From assembly GCA_024220525.1 (NCBI GenBank), contig JAMYWO010000044.1:154814-208633 (forward strand): 53,820 bases of DNA, given 5' to 3'. The stretch is from Cochliopodium minus (taxonomy: Eukaryota > Discosea > Himatismenida > Cochliopodiidae). Below are positions 33,201 through 48,321 of this stretch, one piece after another (positions within the stretch are counted from its first letter, which is position 1; every line of letters begins with the position of its first letter). The translations under genes and the position numbers were made by a program. Under the pieces are notes generated by a model that saw only the letters and a program-made list of their open reading frames with translations, was not told where the DNA came from and made no database searches.

Positions 33201-36200
33201 ATACAAACGATAATATGGAAGATGATGTTGATAAGACTTCAATTTTGAGTGATGTAAATGAGTCAGCAATTCAAAGCATCTCTGAAATATATCAACACTT
33301 GGAAGAGGAGCCACTTTACTTTGGATTGTTTTTGGATAGAAAAGATTTTGGCCAAGACATAAAGAAGGGTCTCATTTTAGAACAACATGGATACTATGAA
33401 AAAGCTCAAGATATCTATTTCCCTTTCATGAGAGTTGCTTACTCCCAACAAAAAGGAGATGATGATCCTCAAGTGAGAATCTCCCAAGAGAGATGGATCA
33501 ACTGTGCAAAAAAATTGAATCAATGGTCGATTTTGAATGAATATGGTATGCAAGAACATGATACCCAACTAGTTTTGGAAAATTCTTGGAAGATTCCTCA
33601 AATGAACCCAATGAAAGAAGCCCTTTCCAGACACTCTATTTCTCCCGAAGATCCAAAGCTCAAAATATACCAATGCTACGTTTCCCTCTTTGATGGAAAG
33701 TACCAGGATGTAAAAGGCTACTACGACAAAGGAATAGAGCTTCTACTCTCCAAATGGTCTTTGCTTGACAATAAAATAGTCAGTTATGCTCACCTGAGCC
33801 TTTTACATCTATTGACACAACTTGTTGAATTGCATGAATCCTCGCTTGTCATCAAAGAATTAAATTCAAATGTTTCAAACTCTAACAATAGACAACAAAG
33901 TGTTACTGAAATAAGATCTGTGTTTTCCACTTGGAGAGAAAGATTGCCAACAGTTTCTGAAACCATTTCAAATTGGTCTGATATTCTTTTGTGGAGACAA
34001 CACATTTTCAACTACACAAACTCTTCCTTCCAAAACTTGATGGATATCAATTCTCAATTAGCTTACATTGGTCATCACGAAATCGCTTGGACCATCAACA
34101 CCTTTTCCAAAGTAGCCAAAAAACAAAAGTTGTTGGATGTTTGCTTGGATTCTCTTTCAAAGATCAATCAGTTACCCAACATCGAAATCCAAGATGCCTT
34201 TGTTAAACTTTACGAACAACTAAAGTGCTACCTTAAACAACCATCCTTTTATCAAAGTGGTTTGGAGACCATCAAAACAACAAACTTGGATTACTTTACA
34301 ATGATTCAAAAGGCACAATTGAATCGAATCAAAGGAAAGTTTCTTGAAAAGATAGGGGATACTGATCAAGCAAACATTGAATTCTCTAATGCTGTTTCCA
34401 TTTGTCCTTCTCTTTCTCAATGCTGGATTTCTTGGGGAGATTACTACATTGAAAATTACAATAACATTCCCCCACAAGATAAAAAATCTCTTTATGTTGA
34501 ATATGCATTATCTTGTTATCTCCAAGGAATAAGATGCAATGGTGACAAATCACTCAAATACATTCCTCATATCTTGTGGCTTTTATCATTTGAATCCTCC
34601 GATAAATTGATCAAAACTTTCAATAAGCACTGTAACGAAGGAACTTTCCCATCTTGGGTCTGGTTGTTTTGGATTCCTCAAATATTTTCATCTCTGTGCC
34701 TTCAAAGCGATCAAACCGTACTCAAAAATCTCCTTTTAAAAATTGCTTTAAGTTTTCCTCAAGCTCTTTACTACCCACTTCGCGCTTTCAGGTATAACAA
34801 ACATAAAACACAAGCAGTGAACATAACACAACAAGTGGATACCCCTTCCAACACAAAGAACACTGAACTGGGAAGCTCCATTAATCCAATGGACATTACT
34901 AATGATATTAATTTTTCTTCCGATAACAAATCGGATAATTCGCAAGGTGTACCTTTTCAATCCAAAGATATCTCTCAGACCACTCAAAAAACTTGTGATG
35001 AAATACTTCATTATTTGAAAGATAAAATGCCTCTCGTTTTGGAGATAGAAACAATGATCAATTTGATAAAGTACACTCTGCGAGGTTCCTTCGAAGAAGC
35101 TCTACTTAACAATCTAAGACTTTTACTTAGAGCAATTTGTAAAGATTCGATTGAAAACAAAAGTTATCCAAACATCCCTTCTTTTGCCTTTCCGCAAATC
35201 GCAAAGATTCATGATAATTTTTTCAAGAAGAATAGTCCCAACTATATTCCCTACATCACCAAAAAGAATCAGTTTGTTGATAAGATAGAACCAGTTTTTA
35301 AAGAATTGTTGCTTGATAAGGAAAAAGTGGCAACTCTTCCCGTTTTCTTAAAAAATATCGAAAAAATGATACAAATTCTTCAATACAGACTTTCCCTCTT
35401 CCCAAGCAGTTTGAAGTTGGAAAATTTGAATTCTTCCCTCCTTTCTTTTCACAACAAAGAAATAGAAATACCTGGTCTCTACACTTTCTTGCAATCTCAG
35501 CCCTCTCCAGAAAACCACAACAAAATATACAAGTTTTTGAGTAAGGTACATATCAACAAGTCCTACAGCAATGCCCAAAATGTTTTGAAACTCACCGGAG
35601 TGAACGGAGTTGAACAAAAATTTGTCTTGCAACAAACCAACGAAAAAATTTTGTGGTCCGAATTGAGAATGAGCCAAATACAGTCTTATTTTAACAATAT
35701 CCTCTGTCAATCTCACTTGTCCAAGAAATTTAACCTCGTATTTCAAATTCCAAATGGGTGTTTGTTTCCTTCTTCTAGGCTCTTCTTTTATCCCCATGCC
35801 AATACTTCCTTTGAACAGACATTTGAATCTCATTGTTACTCCAATTCTATTAACCCTGAAGCGCTTTATAATTCTTTTCTTTCTTCTCAGTTCTCCCCTA
35901 AATCTGATCAAGAAAATAACGATAACAAACCAAAGGCTGCCAGCGAGACTCTTTTCAAACATGCACAACAAAAATATGTCAAACGCTCCATTCTCTCCAA
36001 CTTTGTGAAAAATCAATCTCATTATTCCCATTCCCAATTTTTCGCATTCAAGAAACAATTTATTTCGCAAATCTCTCTTTTCTCTATCCTTTCTTACTTG
36101 TTTGATATTCCTCTCACTAACCAGGCTCCATCCAACTTTTACTTTTCCCCATTAAGTGGAGATATTAGAACTTTGCATTTTAATCCTTCTTTTTCTCTTC

Positions 36201-36757
36201 TCAATGAACCACTAAGTTCTCCTACAAAGAACCCTTCTGATATTCTCAACCAAATTCATTCCCTTCAAACTCCCTCTCTCCCTCTCACTAACTCTACTAA
36301 TACTATTATCTCCATAGAACAAAATTCTCAAATCAAAATGAGATTGACACCTAACATTCTCAAATTGATTGGTCCTGTAGAAAAAGAGGGGCTCTTAATT
36401 AGTTCGATGTTTTCCACCCTTTCTTCTCTTTCTTTTGCTCGCCAAAAAATAGACTATTTCATCAAAGTTTATATGAGAGATGAACTGATTGATTGGTTGG
36501 ATCGCTCAAGAGCAACCTTTCCAAATCTCCCCCAAGATGAATTGTCTCTCATCAAGTTTAATTCTAACTACAACTCTTCTATCCTTTTTTCAAAGTTAAT
36601 CCCTGACAATTCCCAAAAGAGGGATGTTCCTTTACAAGAAAAAACAGATACTCTCATTGATCAACAAGTTAGAAACTTGATTGAGATTTCTTCAAATGAG
36701 AAGTCCCTTTCTCAAATCAATTCTTCTGTTTCTATATATTTCTGCCCTTGGTTTTGA
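24267..36757 (+). CDS. TRRAP: Tra1/TRRAP, PIKK-family pseudokinase subunit of SAGA/NuA4
   Basis: Nine exons (24267-24290, 24343-24361, 24426-25340, 25540-25953, 26066-26262, 26317-26525, 26622-28685, 28746-29590, 29673-36757) join in phase to 3923 residues, the expected giant size. Tra1/TRRAP is the nuclear scaffold through which activators recruit SAGA and NuA4 acetyltransferase complexes. The N-terminal two thirds is HEAT-repeat helix pairs (RKQLIKTLVLGLKNICWGIT and IGFTDVLAYSLSL are recognisable TRRAP blocks). A FAT region follows, then a PI3K-like domain lacking catalytic residues: SNFYFSPLSGDIRTL stands where HRD would be, then RLTPNILKLIGPVEKEG and VYMRDELIDW, with a short FATC-like end in PWF. 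A Ser/Asn-rich insert (about 27160-27360) and an acidic/Asn linker (about 30120-30360) are species-specific. Exons 1 and 2 are 24 and 19 nt; the last is 7085 nt. Confidence 0.93.
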
Positions 36758-36835
36758 TTTTGTTCATACACATTAAAAATATTTAAAAAAATTCAAGGTC
36801 AGCTTTAAATTTCAAGAAAATAAAAAAAAAATTTG

Positions 36836-38255
36836 ATGGTTTTATCTGTGAAAGAATTAAAAATTTTGAGAATATTTCAGTGCATTTCATCTTCATTCTC
36901 AATTTTAGGATCAAGTTTCATTATTATAACTTTCATGTAATTATCTTTGTTTAATAACCTATACATTTTTTATATAAATTTTTTAAAGTGCATTTAAGAG
37001 ATTGAGGACAAATACAACAAGGTACCACTTGATATTTAAATTTTCCCAAGCTTATTTATTTGGCAAAGATTGGTCTTTTGTAAAATAAATTATTTTTTTC
37101 TTTTAATTTATATCAATTAAACATATAGGTTTGGCATTGAGTGATTTAGGATTAGGAGCTGCAAATATATTATCATTGACTCTTCCCTATCATTTAGATT
37201 ATCCACATTTTAGAGGAAAATTTTGTATTATACAGGTAAATTCTAATTTTCTCAAATTCACTTCCTTCATTTCTAACTATTTAATCCCATATGTAAAAAC
37301 GAGGCATATTTGGGAACTTTCTTTAACACTTGTTCCATCTTATGGATTCTCACAATTTCAATTTACGCATATAACTCATTGGGTAAATATTGAAGTTAAT
37401 TTTTTGAATTATTAATTAATAATTATTTTTTTAAAAAAAGTTAAAATAAAAAAAAAGGAAGATCTTCAAATACTTTGGAGATTGAGTTTATTTTTAAATT
37501 TTGCTATACCATTTGTTGTCGCGACTTCTCTCTTGTTAGCTGACGCATTTGGATTCGTAAATAAAAACTTTTTTAAAACATTTTTAATCTGATTAAATTT
37601 GATAATTTACATAAAATTAGTCCGGAACTACTTCTTACGAAATTTCACGTAACAATCTTACAAAAAAAAAAGTTAAAAAAATATTTTACAATTCATTAAA
37701 TATTTTCTTTTAGCTTGGTGCTGGATAGGTTCTTAAAACTTTTTTGTTTTTAAATAATTCATTTAACTGTTTTGTTTTATTTTTAAAAATTAGAACCTAG
37801 ATATACAAATTTTAGAATCATTTTTTATTATGCACCTGCTTCTATTATCCTCCTAATAAATATTTTCCTTTACATTCCCATTGTCAGGCAAATAAAAAGA
37901 AACTATAAAGGGTAAAACACTCTTTTTCCTTTTTATTCTCATTTTTTTCATATTATTGAAAAGATTTTTGCAAGAGAACGCAAAAAGGAAACTATCACTG
38001 TATATTCTAATTTACATCGTTACAATTATTCCAGGATTAGTCAATAGGATCCAAGAAAATTTTACACCAAGTTCTGTTTACTACTTTTTTCTCCCCGTTG
38101 CAGTTTTATTTTACTTGCAGGGATTTTTCAACGCTATTGTTTATGGGTACAGAAGAGATTTAAGAAATGAAATTTTAGGATTTTGTTGTAAATCAAGGTA
38201 CGAAGAAGAAAGTACAACACTAAAAAGAATCAACAAAAACAAAAATAGTATATAG
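36836..38255 (+). CDS. cAMP-receptor-like (class E-type) seven-transmembrane GPCR
   Basis: Ten exons (36836-36936, 36989-37021, 37051-37079, 37129-37235, 37304-37382, 37441-37556, 37621-37648, 37714-37728, 37794-37911, 37964-38255) join in phase to 305 residues. Seven hydrophobic segments are present: SILGSSFIIITFIAF; LVFCLALSDLGLGAANIL; TCSILWILTISIYAY; FLNFAIPFVVATSLLL; FYYAPASIILLINIFL; LYILIYIVTIIPGLV; and VYYFFLPVAVLFYLQGFFNAIVYGY. The second extracellular loop ends in PWCWIG before TM5, the tryptophan-cysteine signature of cAMP-receptor-like GPCRs; its core is a 15-nt exon. The protein has almost no N-terminal ectodomain and a short basic Cys-containing tail (GFCCKSRYEE). The ligand is unknown. 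It starts 78 nt after the Tra1 stop. Confidence 0.85.
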
Positions 38256-38473
38256 ATTTGTAGTTTTTTTTCTCAGAAATAAAAGTTTGTAATTTAGAAA
38301 AGTTATCAAATTAGAAATTATGTTTAAAAAATATTAGCAGTACTGTGTGGGTATATTATTCAAAAAACATAATAATAAAAAGAAATCTTTTCATTCCAAT
38401 TTGTCGACGTTTTTTACATTTTTTTCATTTTGTCAAAATATTTATAAAAAAAAAAAATTTGAAACCAATTAAA

Positions 38474-42389
<3,916 letters not shown>

Positions 42390-42714
42390 AATTTGTACCT
42401 TCCCGTAAGTTCGTTGTTTCTCTTTGTTTCGTTTTTTTTTTTCAAATGAAACAACTCTTTTTAATTTGAATTATAATTTTATTTTATCATTTTTTTGTGA
42501 AATAACAAATTATAATTTGAATTATCTTGGTTTTTTTATCATGTCAAAATGGAAATTTATTTTATTAAAATTTATAATGACCAAATTGTTTTTTCTGTCT
42601 TTTTTATATCCCATTCCAAATCCAAATGATCAATATATTTGTTTTTGGAGAGTACTCGTGTAAAAATTGAACATGCAAAAAATTCCTCATATTTGAATCA
42701 AAAAAAAAAAAAAA
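42390..42714. other. Intergenic, no gene seen
   Basis: A 325-nt AT-rich spacer between two plus-strand genes. It has an open frame of about 79 codons (42424-42663) without a family match, splice context or coding bias; I treat it as non-coding 3' and promoter sequence. Confidence 0.5.
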
Positions 42715-45556
42715 ATGAAAAGTGAATCATTTTTTTCTTTCAATAATATAATACTGATTTCGATCTTATTTATTTTTTTGACAAACACATATTTCTCATA
42801 TAATCTATCTATTTTTGAAACGCAGTCTATAGCAGAATATAATAATTTCAAATTATCATTTCATAATTTGGCCAAAGAATATAAAATCTATCAAGAAAGA
42901 ATACACAATATAAAGAAAAGAATTGGAAATGTTAATGTAACAATACTGGATAATCGAAAAAAAATTGAAGATTTCAAAAATCTCTCCACAAAATTCGAAT
43001 CAAATTTGAAGAAATTTTCAAATGAAGATACAATGAAGATGTTGGCTGTGAAAGAGGTAAAGAAAAAAATTAATAATTATTTTGGAAGTGTTCACAATCA
43101 GTCAAAGAAGTGATCAGATAAAGAAAAATATTAAAATGTGGATACACTTCTTTAAATTTTTCCTTTGAATTTTTAAAAAGATTATAGAAAATATTATAAA
43201 GATTATTTAATTTGACGTCACCATTAATATACATTCCTTATTTTTAAATTTGATGTTTATAGGCAATGAAATTCGCATGGGATAAATATAAACAATACTC
43301 ATGGGGACATGATGAATTGAATCCATTGACCAAAACCTCCAAAGATTGGTTAGGATTGGGATTGACAATCATAGATTCAGTGGATACACTCTTCATTATG
43401 GGATTGATGGATGAATACAAAGATGCCAGAGATTTCATCGCCACTCTCGAGTTCGAGGTGGATAGATCCTCCAGTGTATTCGAAATGAACATCAGAATCT
43501 TGGGTGGATTGTTATCCTCATATTCTTTGACGAATGATCAAGTATTCCTCACTCAAGCAAAAAAATTTGGAGATATTTTATTGCACGTAAAAATTGATAT
43601 TTATTTTTTCATTTTTTTATTTTTTATAATTAAATTATTATTTTGTTTTATTTTTCTTATGTACAGGCTTGGATCAACAACAACACAGCTCCTTATCCAG
43701 TCATCAACTTACAAACCAAACAAGTAGGACAACTATCATGGGCAGGAGGAAATTCTCCATTAGCAGACATAGGTAATAATTTTTTCTTTATTTTTGTTGA
43801 AATAAGTTTCTACTATTTTTTTTATAATATTTTTTTTTTAATATTTTTTTTTTACGTTTTTTTTTTAAAAGGTTCTCTCACTGTTGAGTTTTGCACTCTT
43901 TCAAAGTACACAGGTAATTCCACCTATTGTAGAAAGACTTTGGAGATCACAGAAAATTTGAGGGTGATATCAAGTGATGGTCTGGTAACTTCTTATGTCA
44001 CCGTTTCTAATGGTAAAATTTTTTTTTGCTTCTTTTTATTTTTATTTTTTTTTTTATTAATTTTATTTATTTTTTGTTTGCTTTTATTCTGTTTATTTTA
44101 TTTTTATTTTCATTTTTTTTATTATTTTTTTTTAATATTTATTTCATATGTTCATTTTTGTTTTTTATTTATTAAATTTTTATTTTATATTTATAAAATT
44201 CATTTTATTTATTTTATTTTTATTTAAGTCTTTATTTTTTATTTTTTTTTAAAAAAAATATTCATTTCTTTTATTTTGAAAAAAGGTGCTGTGCAATCAG
44301 TACCATCAAAATTGACAATGGGAGGGTTGGCGGACAGTTACTATGAGTACCTGTTGAAAATGTGGATTCTCACTCAGAAAAAAGTTCCAAAGTTCCGTAA
44401 AATGTACGATGATGCTGTCGAAGGCGCCAAACATGTTTTAATCACCAAAGCTAATAATGGTCTCGTCTTTTTGAAAGACAATTGGTCTAACTCCATGGAA
44501 CATTTGGTAATTAGATTGAACTTTACATCCATTTTTTATTTTTTATTTTTTATTTTCTATTTTTTATTGGTTTTTATTTTTATTTTATTTTTATTTTATT
44601 TTTAATTTTCTATTTTTTATTTTTTATTTTATTTTTATTTTTTATTTTTATATTTTATTTTTTATTTTTTATTTTTTTTTATTTGACTTTTTCCAATAAA
44701 ATTAGACTTGTTTCGCTGGAGGTATGTTCGCATTAGGAGCTAAATCAGACACACAAAACGACAGATCCTCAGATTTGGAAATCGGCGCTAAAATCACTGA
44801 AACCTGCAGAGAAATGTACCACAGAACTGCTACAGGGTAAACCAAAAAAATATTAAAATATTTATTTTCAATAAAACCGTTTTATTATTTTACCATTTTT
44901 TTCATTGATAATTTTTTTTTTTTTAAATTTTTTTTTTTTTTTTTTTGAAATAAATTAAGTCTTGGACCAGAAAGTATTTCATTCGATCAAGAAGGTAACA
45001 TTTATCCCTCTATTTCTTTTTATGTGTTGAGACCTGAGACTGTGGAGTCTTTCTTTGTTTTGTGGAGAACGACCAAAGACCAGAAGTACAGAGACTGGGC
45101 ATGGGATGCTTTTGTTTCCCTCAACACTTCTTGTAGAGGAGAAGAAGGTCCGAAAAAAAAATTTTTTTTTTTTTTTTTAATTTTTTAATTTTTTATTTTT
45201 ATCATTTTTTTTTATTTCACTAAAAGGCTTCTTCGGTCTCAATGATGTTAATTCGAAGAACAACCCTCGTGATCCCCAAGAGAGTTTTTTTATGGCGGAA
45301 ACCTTGAAGTATTTGTACCTCAGTTTCACTTCTGATGATGTCATCTCTCTCGATAAGGTAAAAACAAAAAATATTTTTTTTTTTTTAAATATAAACAAAA
45401 AAAAAAAAAAAATATTTAATAATTTGAAATCATTAGTGGGTTTTTAACACCGAAGCACATCCCGTTTCTGTTTGGGAAAGTGATATTGACTCTTGGCTTC
45501 CTATGTTTTACGATTTTGATCCTTCCATCAATCCAAAAGCTCAGAAAAAGGGATGA
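42715..45556 (+). CDS. Class I alpha-1,2-mannosidase (glycoside hydrolase family 47)
   Basis: Nine exons (42715-43056, 43263-43586, 43667-43772, 43872-44012, 44286-44506, 44706-44836, 44960-45147, 45227-45357, 45437-45556) join in phase to 567 residues. These enzymes trim mannose from N-glycans in the ER or Golgi. An N-terminal signal anchor (NIILISILFIFLTNTYF) gives a type II membrane topology, followed by a short coiled stem. GH47 landmarks in order: AMKFAWDKYKQYSWGHDEL, SVDTLFIMGL, FEMNIRILGGLLS (catalytic Glu), HLTCFAGGMFALGA, RPETVES and the NTEAHP calcium-binding end. Introns are poly-T-rich; 43773-43871 is 99 nt without an in-frame stop. Convergent with the THEM6-like gene, 106 nt apart. 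Confidence 0.94.
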
Positions 45557-45662
45557 TCAAAGGATAGTTTTTAAATTTTTTTTTGTTAAAAATTGATTAA
45601 AAATTTTATATATTTATTTAAAACTAATTAATTATTTGAATTTTTAAATAATAAAATAAGTT

Positions 45663-46524
45663 TTAATTTTGTTTTTCTTTGTTTGACAACATTTTTCTTG
45701 AACTTTCTTCAAAATCTTCCAAGTTTTTAACTTCTTCAGGAAGTTCGGAAGGGATCTTTTTGGCCATTTCAGGATCTTTAAGTGCTTTTTCCAAGGTCAT
45801 GTTTTTATCCATAAAAGTAAATCTGGCTACAGCATGGCAAACAACTATTAAGAAGAAAAATTTGGTTTATTTTAAATTTTTTTTGAATTAAAGGAGATTT
45901 TTTTTTTACCTCTATTTTTATAGTAGAGCAAGTGTTCGAACCACATATCTCTTCCCTTTGAAGCAATTATTCTTGACTTGAGTTGTGCAACATTAAAAAT
46001 GTGCAAGGATTGGCGAAAACGGATAGATTTCGCAACGAAAGCAAATTTGGTGTACTTAAACAGTTTTCTCCCTCTCAACATAAATTCTATTCTTGCTGAT
46101 TCTGTGAATCTGTTTCAAAATGAATTTTTTGAATTCTTTAAAAAATTTAAATTTAAAAGTTTTACGAGTGATAGGATGCCTTTTTAAATTAATTTTTTAA
46201 TTTTTTTTTTTAAAATTAAGCGCTTACATTATTGCAGTGAAACATGAAATCAATATCATCAGGAAACACAGCTATGGTTGTTGTTATTTGTTCACTAATA
46301 TCTAAATTTTTATAAATTTGGTTTATTATTGTGGGATTTTTTAATTCCCCATTGATAATGATCTCCTTGAAATCAAGAGAATTTTATGATTACCTTTGAG
46401 AGGCTTTTTTACGAACAATGATAAAATCACTTTATTGACAAAATTAAATGAAAAAAAAATCAATAAAAATGGGGGTAGTATATTTTTTTTTACCTTGAAT
46501 CAATAATCTCAACCAATAAAACAT
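45663..46524 (-). CDS. THEM6-like hotdog-fold (thioesterase-like) membrane-anchored protein
   Basis: Minus-strand exons 46524-46494, 46429-46413 (17 nt), 46365-46228, 46179-46166 (14 nt), 46109-45910 and 45844-45663 join in phase to 193 residues. An N-terminal membrane anchor (MFYWLRLLIQVILSLF) precedes a hotdog domain: DIDFMFHCNNASYHSF is the D..HMNNA.Y core, then ARIEFMLRGRKLF, SIRFRQSLHIF and MWFEHLLYY with VCHAVARFTFM. This order matches THEM6 and related acyl-CoA-thioesterase-like proteins. The usual active-site Asp of 4HBT enzymes corresponds to D in DIDF. The C terminus is acidic then basic (PEEVKNLEDFEES). The two microexons were placed by phase and conservation; each is flanked by canonical GT and AG. 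Confidence 0.78.
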
Positions 46525-46848
46525 CTCTTCTTTGTTTGTTCAATTATTATTCCCTTTCAATTTTTTTAATATATTTTAAAGATAAAGAACTCCTCAAAAT
46601 ATATCAATCATACCATAGGTATGAGCATATTTATAAAAAATGTCATGAATTTGAAGAATGGATAAATGGTGTTGAAGAAATCAAATTCGAAACGATAATG
46701 GTGAAATCCACTCCCAATAAAAAAAAAAAAAATAGATGAAAAATCCATGAAATCTGGATCCATTGGGTTCACTTTTATTATTTTTAAAATCAATTTCTTT
46801 ATCAATTTTCGAAAATAATTTTTGAACAAATTTTTTATTTAAAAACTT
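46525..46848. other. Intergenic between two minus-strand genes; carries an exon fossil
   Basis: A 324-nt spacer. Apart from the duplicated fragment at 46660-46708 it shows no gene. It should contain the THEM6-like promoter and the end of the flavin monooxygenase transcript. Confidence 0.5.
46660..46708 (+). pseudogene. 49-nt duplicated fragment of the TMEM135-like first exon
   Basis: Bases 46660-46708 match 9603-9651 (GGATAAATGGTGTTGAAGAA onwards) with one mismatch (G for A at the ATA/ATGGTG position). The copy keeps frame (INGVEEIKFETI) but has no start and runs quickly to poly-A and a stop. It is a fresh, non-functional fragment of the plus-strand gene 37 kb away. Confidence 0.9.
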
Positions 46849-48075
46849 CTATTTGGTAATATGAAGTAGATCAGTGATAAAATTAATTGTTTGGATAATA
46901 GGACCAATGATGTTCTTGACGAAAAGAAATTTACCAAAAAAAGACTTAAACTTTTCATCAACATTTTGGTCATTGTGGAAAAGTTCAGTAAAATCATTTG
47001 TTTTATTTTTTGCTAGATCTGATCTTTTGATCATTTCAACCTCAAAATGGTTTATTGCTTCTTCCAAACTTGAAAATTTTCCACTTGTTAGACAATTTGC
47101 AAGTTCAAGAGAATCAAGCATTGCCATGTTTGCACCTTCTCCTGCAAAAGGACCCATTAAATGAGCAGCATCCCCTAGAATGGTGATGTTTCCCTTTGTT
47201 TCCCACTTTTGATTAACTTCAGTTGTTCTAATTGGTAAAAATAGAAAGGATTCAGAATGCTCAAAAAGTTGATGAAAACACTCATTCCAATCATTGTATT
47301 TTTCTTTGAGAAAAGTTTTTGCTTTTTCATCATCTTTGAAAGTTTTGGAGAATTCTTCAATTTTCTCTTCATCTTCTTTGAAAGTTGCTGTAAAAGAGAT
47401 TCCTTCATCTCCTTGGTGACCAAATATCGACATTTTCTTTCCAAGTCCCATCAATCCACCTCCATTCAACAAATTGTGGAAAACAGGGCAATTTTGTTCT
47501 GGGTTGGAGAGATGCCCTTGTATACTCAAGATTCCAGTGTAATATGGTTTTGAATTAGTCAAAATGTCTCTGATCTTTGATCTCCATCCCTCTGCTCCAA
47601 TCACCAAATCTGCAATCACTTTCTTCCCATTTTTGAAAGAAATTTCCAATCTTTTCTCTTCCACTTCTTTGAGTGACAAGAATTGATGATCATACTGGAT
47701 TGTATCAGAATCAAGTGAATCTACAAACAAATCTCTGAGATCTTTTCTTTCTATCTCAGGTCTACCTGGTTTGATTTTGAGAGAAGGAATTCTCAAGTAG
47801 ATTTTACCTTCTTTGTCAACCACTGTAGTTGAATCTCCTCCTTTTATGAATTTCTTTTGGAATTCTTCAAATAAATTGCATTCTTTTATCACTTTAAGAC
47901 CTGAATCTTGATGCATATCCAAACATCCTCCTTGTCTTCTTTTGGTATCTTTCTCATCTCTTTCATACACTTTAACTTTTGCTCCTCTTTGTTGTAAAAG
48001 TTTGGCCAAAGATAATCCTCCAGGTCCAGCTCCAATTATAGCTATTTCTTTTCCTTTTAATAAATCTAAATTCAT
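46849..48075 (-). CDS. TetX-like FAD-dependent monooxygenase, intronless (probable horizontal acquisition)
   Basis: A single uninterrupted frame of 408 residues on the minus strand, ATG at 48075. It belongs to the class A flavin monooxygenases: FAD-binding GAGPGG at 15-20, YERDE at the end of strand 2, a substrate/FAD segment PEIERKDLRDLFVDSL at about 106-121, GAEGWRS at about 160, and GDAAHLMGPFAGEGANMAM from 301. The order RGAKVKVYERD, GGCLDMHQDSG, PEI.R.DLR, NCPVFH.L and GDAAHLM.PFAG follows bacterial TetX and its relatives more closely than eukaryotic monooxygenases. The C terminus has a hydrophobic stretch (NIIGPIIQTINFI) absent from TetX. Lack of introns among intron-dense neighbours supports acquisition from bacteria (Bacteroidota-like). 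The substrate in this organism is unknown. Confidence 0.88.
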   Translation of the reverse strand: MNLDLLKGKEIAIIGAGPGGLSLAKLLQQRGAKVKVYERDEKDTKRRQGGCLDMHQDSGLKVIKECNLFEEFQKKFIKGGDSTTVVDKEGKIYLRIPSLKIKPGRPEIERKDLRDLFVDSLDSDTIQYDHQFLSLKEVEEKRLEISFKNGKKVIADLVIGAEGWRSKIRDILTNSKPYYTGILSIQGHLSNPEQNCPVFHNLLNGGGLMGLGKKMSIFGHQGDEGISFTATFKEDEEKIEEFSKTFKDDEKAKTFLKEKYNDWNECFHQLFEHSESFLFLPIRTTEVNQKWETKGNITILGDAAHLMGPFAGEGANMAMLDSLELANCLTSGKFSSLEEAINHFEVEMIKRSDLAKNKTNDFTELFHNDQNVDEKFKSFFGKFLFVKNIIGPIIQTINFITDLLHITK

Positions 48076-48321
48076 TTTTCTTTTTTTTTTAATCTTTTGA
48101 TTTTCTTTTTCCTCTTTTTATGACATTACTTTCCTCCTCTCCCCTTTTTGAAAAGTTTCCTCTTTAATAAAAAAGTTTCCTCGAAAAAAAAATAAAAATA
48201 AAAATCAAAAAGAGATTAAAAAGAATGCTATTTGGTTGTATCATGAAAATATCAATTTTTCGATTTGAAAACTAAGACATTTTGGGACCTTTTTATGATT
48301 TATTAAAATCAAAAAAAAAAA
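48076..48321. promoter_or_regulatory. Divergent promoter region, monooxygenase / F-box gene
   Basis: A 246-nt spacer between the two divergent start codons, with poly-A/T runs at both sides and a more mixed centre (48220-48300). No named motif. Confidence 0.4.

Noticed and set aside
32000-36070. Antisense and +1/+2 frames of 60-240 codons within the large Tra1 exon
   Set aside because: The Tra1 reading is continuous over 7 kb with family motifs throughout; the others are shadows.
42424-42663. Frame of 79 codons between the helicase and mannosidase genes
   Set aside because: No family, no coding bias and no splice context; treated as intergenic.
43643-44227. Single open frame through two mannosidase exons with a Phe/Tyr-rich 'membrane' stretch
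   Set aside because: The hydrophobic part is a T-rich 3n intron; removing it restores the GH47 sequence (PLADI-GSLTVEF).
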